64,000 nt of DNA from NCBI RefSeq assembly GCF_963665445.1, contig NZ_OY762276.1, positions 4,954,601-5,018,600 of the forward strand, in the 5' to 3' direction. Below are positions 25,727-35,283 of the stretch, in pieces. The DNA is from an uncultured Desulfobulbus sp. (lineage in GTDB: Bacteria > Desulfobacterota > Desulfobulbia > Desulfobulbales > Desulfobulbaceae). How positions within the stretch are numbered: position 1 is the first letter of the stretch; each line of letters opens with the position of its first letter. The position numbers and the translations under genes are program-made. The notes under the pieces are model-generated. The model had not been told where the DNA came from and ran no database searches. It saw nothing but the letters and a program-made list of their open reading frames with translations.

Positions 25727-27061
25727 ATGAATGTTCTCATCTACGGTGCAACCGAAATCGGCTACATGGTGGCCTCGCAGCTGTACCGCAAACACAATAT
25801 AACCATTGTCGATGATCTCGACCGATTGCCCGACAAATTCAACAATCTCGATATCAGTTTCGTTGCGGGCAACGGCGCCGATGTTCAGGTCCTGGAAAGT
25901 GCCAATACTGCCAAGGCCGATCTTTTTATCGCCTGTTCCCTGATCGACGAGGCCAATATCGTGGCCTGCTGGACCGCCAAGAAGATCACCGAGGCCGAGA
26001 CCATCTGCTTTGTGCGGCGGATGGAACTGTACCGCAACCTCAACTCGCTCTCGCAGAACCGATACCAGAGCAAGTACGATATCGACACCATTATCTGGCC
26101 GGAACAGTTGCTCACCCAGGATATCTTCCGCATTATTTCCGTGCCCGATGCCATCGATGTGGAGTATTTCGCCCATGGCAAGGCCAAGATGTTCGAGTAT
26201 CGCATCAAGGAGAACTCCATTATCCGTGACCGACGGATCATGGATTGTTCCTTTCCGCAAAACGTGCTCATCGTCGGCATCACCCGCGACCACAGCCTGT
26301 TCATTCCCAATGGGTCCACCACCATTCAGACCGATGACAAGGTGGTGTTCATGGGCACCGGTCCGGCGCTCGATATCCTGGCGGCACAGGTGTTTCAGAA
26401 CGTGAACAAGATCAAGACCGCGGCCGTCATCGGCGGCGGCAGCGTCGGTTTCATGCTCTCGAAAAAACTCGAACAGGCCGGCATTCGCGTCAAGCTGATC
26501 GAGCACGACAGCAACCGCTGCATCTACCTGGCCGACAACCTGAAAAAAAGTTTGATCCTCCAGGGGGACGGCACCGATATCGAACTGCTCGAGGGCGAGT
26601 CGATCGGCGATAGCGACGTGACCGTCTGCGTCACCAACAACGATGAAAAAAATCTGCTCTGTTCGCTCCTGGTGAAACAGCTCGGTTGCGAACGGATCAT
26701 CACCCGGGTGGGCAATGTCCGTAATTCGGCCCTCTTTGAGCGGGTCGGGATCGATGTGGTGGTCTCGCCCAGGGAGTCTGCCCTCAAAGAGCTGCTCAAT
26801 CGCCTCCATGCCAAGGATGTCAATATCCTTGCCCTGGTGGAGGGCGGACAGGGCGAGGTCTTGCGCCTCACCTTGCCCGAGAGTTTCGAGGAAACCCTGG
26901 TCCGCGATTTCAAGCTGCCGGCACGGGCGATCATCGGGGTGATCAAGCGCGGCCGCAACGTCACCTTTCCCCATGGAGAGACCGCCCTGATGAGCGGTGA
27001 TCAGTTGATCATCTTTACCATGGCCAAGGATGCCGAAGCCATCAAGGCGGCCTTTGACTGA
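25727..27061 (+). CDS. trkA: Trk potassium uptake regulatory subunit TrkA
   Basis: This 444-residue cytoplasmic protein has two RCK modules, each an NAD-binding Rossmann RCK-N plus an RCK-C lobe. The first Rossmann loop starts at YGATEIGYMVASQL and the second at IGGGSVGFMLSKKL. In full-length TrkA these bind NAD(H)/ATP and gate the TrkH channel. The two Asp/Glu-containing strand ends (VDDLDRL, LIEHDSNR) are also present. Its stop overlaps the trkH ATG by 1 bp (TGATG), so the subunits are made together. No c-di-AMP riboswitch was recognised upstream. Confidence 0.95.
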   Translation: MNVLIYGATEIGYMVASQLYRKHNITIVDDLDRLPDKFNNLDISFVAGNGADVQVLESANTAKADLFIACSLIDEANIVACWTAKKITEAETICFVRRMELYRNLNSLSQNRYQSKYDIDTIIWPEQLLTQDIFRIISVPDAIDVEYFAHGKAKMFEYRIKENSIIRDRRIMDCSFPQNVLIVGITRDHSLFIPNGSTTIQTDDKVVFMGTGPALDILAAQVFQNVNKIKTAAVIGGGSVGFMLSKKLEQAGIRVKLIEHDSNRCIYLADNLKKSLILQGDGTDIELLEGESIGDSDVTVCVTNNDEKNLLCSLLVKQLGCERIITRVGNVRNSALFERVGIDVVVSPRESALKELLNRLHAKDVNILALVEGGQGEVLRLTLPESFEETLVRDFKLPARAIIGVIKRGRNVTFPHGETALMSGDQLIIFTMAKDAEAIKAAFD

Positions 27062-28539
27062 TGAAGCTTGCCGCCATCCTCAACGTTCTCGGCATTATTC
27101 TGGTCGCCCTGGGCACGATCATGCTCACGCCGATCTCCGTGGCCCTGCTCACCGCGGAATATGGTTCTATTGTGCCCTTTGTGGTGGCCTGCGCCACCAG
27201 CGTGGTCCTGGGGTTGATCTTCCAATGGCACGGTGGTTTTTCCCGGGACTTCGATCATCTCAAACGGACCGAGGGCATGTTGATCGTAACCCTGGCCTGG
27301 CTGGTCACCGGCTGTATCGGCGCGATTCCCTACCTGTTTTATCAGCTGGGGCCGCTTGATGCCTACTTTGAGTCCATCTCCGGCTTTACCACCACCGGAG
27401 CGACCATCCTCAAGGATTTCGCTCCCTACCCCAAGACGTTCTTTTTCTGGCGCAGCCTCAGTCAGTGGCTTGGCGGCATGGGGATCATCGTCCTCTTTGT
27501 GGCCATTCTCCCCCAGTTTGCCGTGGCCGGACGGCAGATGTTTTTTGCCGAGGCCCCCGGGCCCACCGAGGAGAAGGTCACGCCCCGCATCACCCATACG
27601 GCCAAGGCGCTGTGGATGATCTACATCCTCCTGACCGTGGTTGAAATTATCCTGCTGCATCTCCAGGGCATGCCGATTTTTGATGCGGTCTGCAACTCGT
27701 TCTCTACCATGGCCGCAGGCGGTTTTTCACCGAATCCGCTCTCCATCCAAGGCTACCAGAGCAGCGGAATCACCTGGACCATCACCCTGTTCATGTTTCT
27801 TGCCGGCGGCAACTTCGCCCTCCAGTACCGCGTGCTCTTTCAGGGAAAAATCCGCTCGCTGCTCCATAACGAAGAGTTTCGTTTTTATTTGAGTATCGTG
27901 ATCCTGATGTCGCTCATGCTCTGCACGTCCCTGATCTTCATTGAGGGCGACAGCTGGCACAACGGCCTGCGCGACGGCTTTTTCCAGATAGCCTCCATCA
28001 TCACCACCACCGGGTTTGCCTCGGTGGATTTCGGCCTCTGGGCCATCCCGGCGCAGACCATCCTCTTCACCATGATGCTGGTCGGCGGCTGCGCCGGATC
28101 CGCAGGCGGCGGCGTCAAGGTGGTGCGGGTGCTGTTCGGCCTGAAGTATCTCAAGCGGGAGGTCGCGCAGGTGGTCCATCCCAAGGCGGTACTGCCGATC
28201 AAGATCGACCGTGTCACCGTGCCCGGTGATATTCAGCGGCAGATCCTTGGTTTTCTCCTGTTTTACATTGCTCTCTCGACCATCTCCTCGCTGGTGGTCA
28301 CGGTGATCGAGAGCGATGCAGTGGTCGGGATCATCGGCACCGCCGCCACCATCGGCAACATCGGTCCCGGGTATGGCACCATCGGCCCGATGGGCAGCTT
28401 TGGTGGCCTCTCCCCCTGGACCAAAACCATCTTTATCGTCGACATGGTGGTGGGCCGGCTGGAGTTGATCCCCTTTCTGGCCATGCTCCATCCCGATTTT
28501 TGGACGTTTAAACGCAGCCTTTCCAACAAGCTCGCCTGA
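27061..28539 (+). CDS. trkH: Trk potassium uptake channel subunit TrkH
   Basis: This 492-residue polytopic membrane protein has the four K+-channel-like pore repeats of the SKT superfamily. The selectivity-filter segments are SGFTTTGATIL, TMAAGGFSPN, TTTGFASVDF and NIGPGYGTIG, each with the key glycine. A glycine-rich gating loop (GGCAGSAGGGVKVVR) lies in the third repeat. It works with TrkA, which is encoded immediately upstream with a 1-bp overlap. A radical SAM gene follows after 15 bp and may be in the same transcript. Confidence 0.95.
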   Translation: MKLAAILNVLGIILVALGTIMLTPISVALLTAEYGSIVPFVVACATSVVLGLIFQWHGGFSRDFDHLKRTEGMLIVTLAWLVTGCIGAIPYLFYQLGPLDAYFESISGFTTTGATILKDFAPYPKTFFFWRSLSQWLGGMGIIVLFVAILPQFAVAGRQMFFAEAPGPTEEKVTPRITHTAKALWMIYILLTVVEIILLHLQGMPIFDAVCNSFSTMAAGGFSPNPLSIQGYQSSGITWTITLFMFLAGGNFALQYRVLFQGKIRSLLHNEEFRFYLSIVILMSLMLCTSLIFIEGDSWHNGLRDGFFQIASIITTTGFASVDFGLWAIPAQTILFTMMLVGGCAGSAGGGVKVVRVLFGLKYLKREVAQVVHPKAVLPIKIDRVTVPGDIQRQILGFLLFYIALSTISSLVVTVIESDAVVGIIGTAATIGNIGPGYGTIGPMGSFGGLSPWTKTIFIVDMVVGRLELIPFLAMLHPDFWTFKRSLSNKLA

Positions 28540-28554
28540 ATTTAGGTATTCGCC

Positions 28555-29676
28555 ATGGAACCTGCAGAGGCTTACAACGGATTTGAACAGGGGCCGATCA
28601 GGCCGCCCAGTGAAAGCAACAGCCTGTTGATTCGGGTCACCCGCAACTGTCCCTGGAACCGCTGCACCTTTTGCGGCCTTTACAAAGGGGCGCAGTTCAG
28701 TCGTCGCCCGGTTGCGCACGTGCAACGCGATATCGCCTTGGTGAAACGCTTTGTCGATGCCCTGCAGAGGACCGGGAGCGTATCGCCGCAAGGGCTGGAC
28801 TGGAATGAGCAGATGGCCTTGTATGCCGCGCGTAACTGGCTCATGGGCGGAGCTCGATCGGTGTTTCTTCAGGATTCCAACAGCCTCATCATCAAGCCCC
28901 GGGATTTGGTCAGTATCCTGGGCTACCTCCGTAGCCTCTTTCCCCAGATTGAGCGCATAACCTCCTATGCCCGCTCCCATACCATCGCCCGCATGGATGA
29001 TGGTGATCTTGCCGCAATCGCGGCAGCCGGACTCAACCGGATCCATATAGGCCTGGAATCCGGCTGTGATGCAGTGTTGGCCAAGGTAAAAAAGGGGGCC
29101 GATGCAGAGGTGCATGTGCAGGCGGGCTTGAAGGTGCGCGGGGCGGGGATCGAACTCTCCGAGTACTACATGCCTGGCCTTGGCGGGCGTGAGTTCTCTG
29201 TGCGGCATGCCCTGGAAAGTGCAGCGGTTCTCAATCGGATCAATCCTGATTTCATTCGCCTCCGCACCCTCGCCCTGCCCGAGCAGCTGGAGTTGTCACA
29301 GGAGCAGGCCCGCGGCCAATTCAGCAAACTGGGAGACCGGGAAACCGCCATTGAGCTGCGCCTTTTTCTTCAGTCCCTTGATGGCATCACCAGCCGGGTA
29401 AAGAGCGACCATGTTCTCAACCTTCTTGAGGAGATCGATGGTGGCCTGCCCGAGGAGAAACCGCAGATGCTTTCGGTGATCGACCGGTTCCTCGACCTGG
29501 ATCCGGACGAGCAGGCACTCTACCAGATCGGGCGCAGAACCGGGGTGTTTCGCCAGCTCTCGGACCTACGGCATCCATCTCTGCGAAGCCAGGCGCTTCG
29601 TTATGTCGAGCAGTGGATGGTGAGCCCGGAGAATGTGGATCAGATCTGCGATCAGCTGATGAAAGGCTTTATTTGA
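28555..29676 (+). CDS. Radical SAM protein of unknown substrate
   Basis: This 373-residue enzyme belongs to a COG1032-like radical SAM group with the sequence TRNCPWNRCTFCGLYKG. The cluster-binding cysteines are Cys32, Cys37 and Cys40, spaced CX4CX2C rather than the classical CX3CX2C. The conserved Gly-rich GLESGCD segment of the SAM-binding barrel follows. No B12-binding or TRAM domain is evident. It lies 15 bp after trkH and faces the chemoreceptor gene, 21 bp away. The C-terminal 80 residues are helical and unrecognised. Confidence 0.78.
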   Translation: MEPAEAYNGFEQGPIRPPSESNSLLIRVTRNCPWNRCTFCGLYKGAQFSRRPVAHVQRDIALVKRFVDALQRTGSVSPQGLDWNEQMALYAARNWLMGGARSVFLQDSNSLIIKPRDLVSILGYLRSLFPQIERITSYARSHTIARMDDGDLAAIAAAGLNRIHIGLESGCDAVLAKVKKGADAEVHVQAGLKVRGAGIELSEYYMPGLGGREFSVRHALESAAVLNRINPDFIRLRTLALPEQLELSQEQARGQFSKLGDRETAIELRLFLQSLDGITSRVKSDHVLNLLEEIDGGLPEEKPQMLSVIDRFLDLDPDEQALYQIGRRTGVFRQLSDLRHPSLRSQALRYVEQWMVSPENVDQICDQLMKGFI

Positions 29677-29697
29677 TCGGCCGAGTTGGGCGTTTCA

Positions 29698-31851
29698 CTA
29701 CTTTTTCATGCTCGGAACATATCCTCGATCGACCTTCTTAATGTGATTGAGCAACCAGTCGCTCAAGAAATTCATGAGATCCAAGGTGATGGTGGCGCTG
29801 CCTGATTCAAACTGACGCTGGAAATCCACCACCTGCGATACCAGCTTTTCATGTTCGCGCTTATGTGCCTCCAATTGCGGGTATTTGACCGCAGCCATCA
29901 TTTTTTCCTCACTTTGAAAATGTTCCACCGTGTATTGAGCCAGTTCTTTCAGAGTGGCGGCAAGCACGCTTCTGCCGGCACGCCGGCGCATGGCGTGATG
30001 CAGTTTATTAACCAGGTCGACCAGATGATGATGCTGCTGGTCGATACTGTCGATGCCGAAGCGGATGGAATCGTTCCAGGTGATAAGATCGGGTGCGTTG
30101 TCATTGATTGCCCTTCCGCCTGATTCTGAACGATCCACCTTGAACTCACCGATCATCACCTTCAGATCTGCCGCCAATCGGGTCAGATCATTGGCATTGA
30201 CGCTCACCTTGTGGCTGCTGTCGGTAATTGTCCGGGCAATGGTGTTGACTTCGTTGATGTCCGAGGCGATTTCTCCGGAAAATGCGCTGCTGGCGGCCAC
30301 ATTGCGACTGACCTCATCGATTCCGGTGGAGGCCTGATGCAGGTTGTGGATGATTTCATCTGCCGCGGTTTTCTGGGTATGCACCGCCGTGGTGATGGAA
30401 GAGACCGTACTGTCAACCTCGTGAATGACTTCGGCAATGCGGCTGATATCGGTCACCGTCTCACGGATCTGGAGCTGTACACCTTCTATTTCCAGACGGA
30501 TGTTGTGGGTCGCCTGCGCGGTCTGTCGGGCAAGCTCCTTGATCTCGTTGGCCACCACCGCAAATCCCTTGCCCGCTTCACCGGCCCTGGCCGCCTCGAT
30601 GGTGGCGTTGAGGGCCAGCAGATTGGTCTGCTCGGAAATTTCGGTAATCGCCTCGGTTACCTTGCTGATTTCTGCTGCAGTGTTCCCCAGATTATTGACC
30701 TTGGAGGAGGCCTGGATCGTTTCGGTGACCGCCTTGCTGGAAATCTCCCGCGCCTTTTCAGAACTGGTGCCGATTTCCGCCATCATCTGGTTCATGCTGT
30801 CCACGGTCGAGGTGACGATTCGTACATTGGTGGCGGCCTCTTCCGTCGCTGCGGCCACGGAATTCATGTTCTGGCTCATCTCATTGGCCGCTTGGGACAC
30901 GGTGTGCGACTTGTTGCTCAAAGAGGTCACGCCCTCATCCATTTCCTTGGAGATAATCAGCAACTGGTTGGCCGAGGCGGTTACCGTCTCGAAATATTCG
31001 GCTATGTTCCGGACAATGTCATGCAGTTTGCTGATAAAGGCGTTGAACCAGCCGGCCATCCTGCTGACCTCATCCTTGCCGTGCACCTGCAAACGTTTGG
31101 TCAGATCCCCCTCGCCCTGGGCAATTTCCCGCAGAATTTCTCCGGTGTTGACGATTGGCCGGGTAATCCGTTTGCTGAGCACTGCGATGACAATCATGGT
31201 GAGCACAAGGGCGCCGACAATGATCAGCCCCAGATGGAGCCGTTGCTGATTGACCACTTGATTGACCTGTTCAGCTTTTTTTTCGACCGCGGTGTTGACG
31301 TCGGCAATATAGATCCCGGTGCCCACCAGCCAGTTCCAGGAAGCAAAGGCCTTGACGTAGGCCAATTTCTCCTCGGGCAGGTCATGGCCCGGTTTCTGCC
31401 AGAAGTAGGAGACCAGCCCCTGGCCTTGCCGCCGGCCGACCCGGCTGAATTCCTCAAACATCAACGCCCCGTTGGCATCACGGAAATTAACCATGTTCTT
31501 GCCTTCCAAATCTGGTTTCGCCGGGTGCAGAATCATGATCGAGTCGAGGGTGTTGATCCAGATGTAGTTGCCGTCACCGTACCGCATAGCCCGCAAGGTG
31601 TCGATGGCCAGCTTTTTGCGTGCATCCTCCGGCAGTTGACTTTGGCTCGCCGCATGCTCGATCACCTTGTAGGCCACCTCCACCAGGTTATGGATCGCAT
31701 TTGTTTTTTCATCCATCATCGAGGTGCGGATGGTGGTCAATTCATCCTGGCCCTGTTGGTCCAGAGTATGGACCGACCAAAAAAGAGCGAGCAACCCGAG
31801 CAGGACAAGACCTGCGCTATTGGAGAGAAGTATTTTTTTAAAGATATTCAT
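29698..31851 (-). CDS. Methyl-accepting chemotaxis protein with C-terminal hemerythrin domain
   Basis: This is a 717-residue chemoreceptor. In order: N-terminal transmembrane helix ([18 protein letters not shown]), a periplasmic single-Cache domain (residues about 40-185, [19 protein letters not shown]), a second transmembrane helix ([19 protein letters not shown]), a HAMP domain, the methyl-accepting signalling hairpin (tip [20 protein letters not shown]), and a C-terminal bacteriohemerythrin. The last has the diiron ligand pattern HxxxH, HFQSE, HKREH and HIKKVD. It should bind O2 at a non-haem diiron site and signal to CheA, as proposed for DcrH. The start at 31851 puts the first helix at the N-terminus; the frame extends to a GTG 19 codons upstream. 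No good Shine-Dalgarno sequence is seen for either. Confidence 0.93.
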   Translation of the reverse strand: MNIFKKILLSNSAGLVLLGLLALFWSVHTLDQQGQDELTTIRTSMMDEKTNAIHNLVEVAYKVIEHAASQSQLPEDARKKLAIDTLRAMRYGDGNYIWINTLDSIMILHPAKPDLEGKNMVNFRDANGALMFEEFSRVGRRQGQGLVSYFWQKPGHDLPEEKLAYVKAFASWNWLVGTGIYIADVNTAVEKKAEQVNQVVNQQRLHLGLIIVGALVLTMIVIAVLSKRITRPIVNTGEILREIAQGEGDLTKRLQVHGKDEVSRMAGWFNAFISKLHDIVRNIAEYFETVTASANQLLIISKEMDEGVTSLSNKSHTVSQAANEMSQNMNSVAAATEEAATNVRIVTSTVDSMNQMMAEIGTSSEKAREISSKAVTETIQASSKVNNLGNTAAEISKVTEAITEISEQTNLLALNATIEAARAGEAGKGFAVVANEIKELARQTAQATHNIRLEIEGVQLQIRETVTDISRIAEVIHEVDSTVSSITTAVHTQKTAADEIIHNLHQASTGIDEVSRNVAASSAFSGEIASDINEVNTIARTITDSSHKVSVNANDLTRLAADLKVMIGEFKVDRSESGGRAINDNAPDLITWNDSIRFGIDSIDQQHHHLVDLVNKLHHAMRRRAGRSVLAATLKELAQYTVEHFQSEEKMMAAVKYPQLEAHKREHEKLVSQVVDFQRQFESGSATITLDLMNFLSDWLLNHIKKVDRGYVPSMKK

Positions 31852-32018
31852 TGGAGAGAGTTTGGAGAGGGGGATGGAGAGAAGCCTGGTTGGCTGGGAC
31901 AGAACCACGAGAAACTGTATTGCCTAGTATAGGCAGGGCATTTCACGAGAGTCAAGGGGACGTGGATTTTGTTGTTGTTAAAAAATGTGAGGGAATGCAT
32001 CCATCAACAATCCGCTCA

Positions 32019-32948
32019 TCAATGGTCGTGGCGAACGAAGGCAATCAGGCCGGCAATGGTGATGCACACCCCGACACAGCCGGTAAAATGGGGGAGCGAG
32101 GCGTGCAGAAATACAATCTCACCGATGAGGGCAAAGAGGACCTCGCTTGACTGGGTGGCATCGACCGCAGCGAGTTTGCTGGCATTGTCGGCCTGTCCCC
32201 GTGCATGGAGAAAGAGGGTGGTGGCGATGACGCCGGAAAACAGGGCAACCAGGCCGGCGTTGATCAATTGGCCGGATGCCGGCGGCGGCGGTGAGATACA
32301 GAGGTAGAGCACGGCCCAAAAGGGGAGGCTGCCCAGGGAAAGCAAAAGCACCTTGGTGAAGCTGTTGGCGATGAGTTGACCATCGATCCTGGGGAGCCGG
32401 GGATTGCCGTGGGACGCCTCCCAGACCAGCTGATTGCCCAGCGGATAGCAGAAGGCCGCAATCAGGACCGGCAGGGCGCCAAGCAGCAAGGAGCGGAGGT
32501 CGCCGGGGTGAACATGACTGAGATTGACCAGGGAGACCCCGGCAAAAACGACCAGTGCGTAGAACCAGATTTTTTTTGAGAAACGGCCGCCAAAACAGTG
32601 CAGCACAAGCAGGGTGGCGATGATCGTCAACTGCCAGGTGGTGGCGATCACCCAGCCGGGGGCGAAATCGGCGGCAAAACAGAGCAGTGCATAGAAACAG
32701 CCAAACCCGATCGAGCCGCTGAGTATCCAGAACAGCGCGTGACGAATGAATTCGACAAGGATTCGACGCAGGAACCCCAGCCCCTTGAGTGCGAACAGGC
32801 CGAAAGACAGCAGAACGACCATATAGAGGTATCGTAAAGCTGCGCTCCAGTACCAGTGGCCTCCTTCGAGGCTCATGGCCCGATTGAGGATAAAGGTGGT
32901 GCTGAAAAAGAGGCCGGCCGCCAGGCCGATGAGCATAAGGCGGATCAT
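32019..32948 (-). CDS. EmrE-like multidrug resistance efflux transporter family protein
   Basis: This 309-residue membrane protein has about ten hydrophobic helices and resembles the EmrE-like DMT family (PF13536-type) rather than classical EamA. It starts LMLIGLAAGLFFSTTFILNRAM, the typical N-terminal helix with Asn-Arg, and contains the ATTWQLTIIATLLVLHCF helix. The substrate is unknown; family members are annotated as drug or metabolite exporters. It stands alone between the chemoreceptor gene and a 331-bp intergenic region containing repeat copy B. Confidence 0.72.
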   Translation of the reverse strand: MIRLMLIGLAAGLFFSTTFILNRAMSLEGGHWYWSAALRYLYMVVLLSFGLFALKGLGFLRRILVEFIRHALFWILSGSIGFGCFYALLCFAADFAPGWVIATTWQLTIIATLLVLHCFGGRFSKKIWFYALVVFAGVSLVNLSHVHPGDLRSLLLGALPVLIAAFCYPLGNQLVWEASHGNPRLPRIDGQLIANSFTKVLLLSLGSLPFWAVLYLCISPPPPASGQLINAGLVALFSGVIATTLFLHARGQADNASKLAAVDATQSSEVLFALIGEIVFLHASLPHFTGCVGVCITIAGLIAFVRHDH

Positions 32949-33279
32949 AATTGTTTCACAGGATCTTTAAGGGGAAAAGAAAAATTGACCGTTGTCGTTC
33001 TTGTGAAAAATGCCAAGGACGGGGTCGCGAGCTTTACAATATGTCGATTTTGCGAAATGTTCATTGCGGGTGGCCAACTTTTAACGAGGCCTTTACCTTT
33101 CAAAGGTTTCTTCTTGCTCGCTTCTTCTGTATAGTTCTGCACGCTTGGGGAATGAACAGATTGTAGAGCATCATGGATTGTCCTTCTCGACAATGCCCCG
33201 AGAATGACGTTTCGATCTTCGTAACCTACTGATTCCACAAGATGTGATTTTCAGGTTTTTGACTTTTTACGATAGCAGC
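32949..33279. other. 331-bp intergenic region with repeat copy B
   Basis: No gene is visible. The region separates divergent genes and contains the short palindrome ACCTTTCAAAGGT at about 33098-33110 and one complete copy of the dispersed hairpin repeat (33170-33239). Small open frames on both strands lack start signals. Confidence 0.45.
33170..33239 (-). repeat. Copy B of the dispersed intergenic hairpin repeat
   Basis: Read on the reverse strand, this 70-bp element aligns along its full length to 42188-42258, from TGTGGAATCAG to TCCATGAT, with roughly four of five bases the same. Its centre folds into a stem: 33180-33189 pairs with 33199-33208 (GTCATTCTCG with CGAGAAGGAC, one mismatch) around a 9-nt GGGCATTGT loop. 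It lies upstream of the efflux transporter gene. Confidence 0.7.
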
Positions 33280-33594
33280 ATGGATTCAGAAGGCGCAGAG
33301 ATAGCCGATTGCCTGCCGCCCCCGCAACGTGGTTTTGTGGAGCGGCGTGTGGCAAAAAAAGATCGGCGACGCACCTGTGAGCGCCGTTGTGGCCAGGAGA
33401 GACGCCGGGATAACCGCCTTTCTCCGGCGAGGCAGGCCAAGACCCTGAAGGAGTGGTTTCGCTCGGTCACCCATTTACGCCTGGGGGTGGATCGGCGAAA
33501 AAATCGCGAGCGCCGTCTGCCCTATGATCGCCGTCAGGCCAACCAGGCCTCCTCCCTCCTCAGCCCCGAGGAGTTGGCCGATCTCCTCTCCTAA
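33280..33594 (+). CDS. Arginine-rich small protein of unknown function
   Basis: This 104-residue protein is not recognised as a named family. It begins at ATG 33280 (MDSEGAEIADCLPPP) and has two strongly basic blocks built of ERR and DRR triplets: VERRVAKKDRRRTCERR and DRRKNRERRLPYDRR. These are separated by a hydrophobic linker (TLKEWFRSVTHLRLG), and the protein ends in an acidic tail SPEELADLLS. Such composition suggests nucleic-acid or membrane-phosphate binding, or a short tail interacting with an acidic partner. Codon use is like its neighbours. Neither a signal peptide nor an operon partner is evident. Confidence 0.55.
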   Translation: MDSEGAEIADCLPPPQRGFVERRVAKKDRRRTCERRCGQERRRDNRLSPARQAKTLKEWFRSVTHLRLGVDRRKNRERRLPYDRRQANQASSLLSPEELADLLS

Positions 33595-33650
33595 ATGTTT
33601 GACAGTTCACGGGGGCAGGTCGTTCGCCCAGAAAAACGATCGGCCACTAG

Positions 33651-34202
33651 GATTGGCCCTTCAATTTTTCAACCCGTTACGCAAATGAGCATCGTCATCT
33701 GCGTGAACAGGCCCGCGAAAACTCTCTCCAGAACCATCCGGTCCACTCTTTTTTCCCAAAACAGTTCAGCAATCTTAATAGCCAGGTGCATGGCTCCGGC
33801 TTCAACGCGGCAGAGATCCGCATGGAAAATGGCAAACGGTCGAGAAGAAGAGTCGGCTTGCGGCCAAGTTACACGCCTGCTTGTGCAGTTTATCCCGGAT
33901 GGCGCACATGGGGACTGTTGTTAGGCGCTCGTGCTGTCGTTCCCCGTACGGAGAACAACAGTTTGTTCACCCTCGATTTTTTTTAGGATCCCCTGTTTCT
34001 TTCTAGGGATCTTGATTGCATCCGCCATGATTTCATCTTGACCACGGAGAATGAGAAGCTGGCCGATTTGGTGGAGCGGATGCACAACCCGCACACCAGC
34101 ATAGCCGTGGTCCTTGGTCGTGGTGGCCTCACCACCTGGAAGGATATTGCCGAAATTTTGGAGGAATCGGCTGAACTCTCCAGCGAATACCGCAAGCGTT
34201 AG
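33651..34202 (+). pseudogene. Decayed reading frame with an in-frame stop
   Basis: One frame remains open from 33651 to 34202 apart from a TAG at 33984. The part after that stop reads as convincing protein, ending HNPHTSIAVVLGRGGLTT then WKDIAEILEESAELSSEYRK, with GC-rich third positions like the rest of the genome. A rho-independent terminator follows about 65 bp after its stop, as expected for a once-functional gene. No start codon with a binding site is visible, and the 5' half reads less like protein, so further frameshifts are likely. The family is not recognised. Confidence 0.4.
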
Positions 34203-34266
34203 GCCTATCTCGGACAGAGTCTGCCAGCTCTCTGGGGCCGTTTCATCGGTGCGCCTTTGCACAATG

Positions 34267-34302
34267 AAAATCCCCCCATCCGGAATTGCCGGCAGGGGAT
34301 TT
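34267..34302 (+). terminator. Rho-independent terminator after the decayed gene
   Basis: AAATCCCC at 34268-34275 pairs with GGGGATTT at 34295-34302, with an inner CCGG...CCGG pairing, and T-rich sequence follows. The flanking A and T runs make it usable in both directions. Confidence 0.7.
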
Positions 34303-34922
34303 TGTCGTTTTGCCTCTTTCCGCGCAGAGCGGATCGCCTCGCATTCTTTTCAAGAAATTTTTCCGTAGAGTTTTTTTCTTTTCCAATCCAGGGGATAGTT
34401 TACGGTCGGCAATCGGAAGAGAAATTTTCCTTTGTGGAATATTTTTTCGCCGTATCAGGGGGGTAAGTGAACTGCGGCATGCCGGATTTCCTCCATGGTT
34501 TTGTTTGAGCGTGTTGGCGGGAGGCCGGTTTCCGCGGTTTGAGGACCATTGTGCGATTTCGCACTGTTGTTCAAAAAAATCAAGATAGTTTCACAATTTT
34601 CGCCACTGCCTCTCCTGAGACCCCGCCATTTTTATGTGGAATCTCCAATTCATTTTTTCCAAATAAATACAAGGCAAGGACCTAACTGCCACGTCTTTTT
34701 CCTGTTCCGTTCGGCCTTTTGTAGAAGTTCGATCGATAAATTTGATCAGTATTAATGAACTCGGGTGTGGAAAAACAATGTGTAAAATGTGCAAAATGTG
34801 TTATGAGCTCCAGGTTAGGTAGACCTCTACTTTGCTCTGGAATCAGAGGGATGCAGAGAACATGAACGCGAGTGTTTTTCCTGAATGTCCTTGTAGTAAA
34901 ATCTAATAAATATCAGCAGATA
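34303..34922. other. 620-bp AT-rich gap upstream of the hydrogenase locus
   Basis: No gene is supported in this region. It contains the palindrome GTGCGATTTCGCAC (34551-34564) and a tandem AAAATGTG motif near 34776-34795. It is the likely promoter and regulatory region of the downstream cytochrome-hydrogenase operon. I looked for -24/-12 (sigma-54) boxes and did not find a convincing pair. Small open frames here have no ribosome binding sites. Confidence 0.4.
34551..34564. promoter_or_regulatory. Candidate operator palindrome GTGCGATTTCGCAC
   Basis: Two perfect 6-bp arms (GTGCGA and TCGCAC) flank TT. The site lies about 360 bp before the first gene of the hydrogenase locus, an enhancer-like distance. 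No protein can be assigned to it from sequence. Confidence 0.35.
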
Positions 34923-35225
34923 ATGGATTGTATGGAGAAAAATGTCCTTATTGGCGGTATGCTTTTAATGCTTTTTGCAGGATGCCAATCGGCTGAATCG
35001 TGCAAAAAAGTATTAAATGAAAAGTGCATTCGGTGTCATTCGGTTTCAACAAGTTGTGCAAAAGTTGGCGAAAGCGAAGAGAAGTGGCACAAGACCATCG
35101 ATGCCATGGTGAAGCTCGGTGCGGACGTCTCGAAAAAGGAGCGCAAGACGCTTGCAGGTTGCCTCAGCAAACCGTCGGGTAATGATGGATGGTGCGGCAG
35201 TGTGCAGGTAATTCGGAAGCAATGA
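34923..35225 (+). CDS. Small haem-c lipoprotein preceding the hydrogenase genes
   Basis: This is a 100-residue exported protein. The signal peptide ends in the lipobox LFAGC, so the mature N-terminus should be lipid-anchored. One haem-c site, CIRCH, is seen shortly after, plus further cysteines (ESCKK, TSCAK, AGCLS, GWCGS) that may form disulphides. Start choice is uncertain: ATG at 34923 or 34932, neither with a strong Shine-Dalgarno sequence. It ends 58 bp before hybO in the same direction. It could carry electrons to or from the periplasmic hydrogenase, but this is inferred from position only; the protein family was not recognised. Confidence 0.65.
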   Translation: MDCMEKNVLIGGMLLMLFAGCQSAESCKKVLNEKCIRCHSVSTSCAKVGESEEKWHKTIDAMVKLGADVSKKERKTLAGCLSKPSGNDGWCGSVQVIRKQ

Positions 35226-35283
35226 TGCAGTAGGCATCCGGTGAATCGTGGTGTCCACCGTGCCGCTACTCAGGAGAGAGTGT

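Noticed and set aside
30211-31932. 573-codon forward frame opposite the chemoreceptor gene
   Set aside because: It is antisense to a gene whose domains are all recognised; its Gly/His-rich composition indicates a shadow.
34303-34922. Sigma-54 (-24/-12) promoter for the hydrogenase operon
   Set aside because: Several GG and GC pairs were checked, but none had the 10-bp spacing and flanking bases of the consensus.
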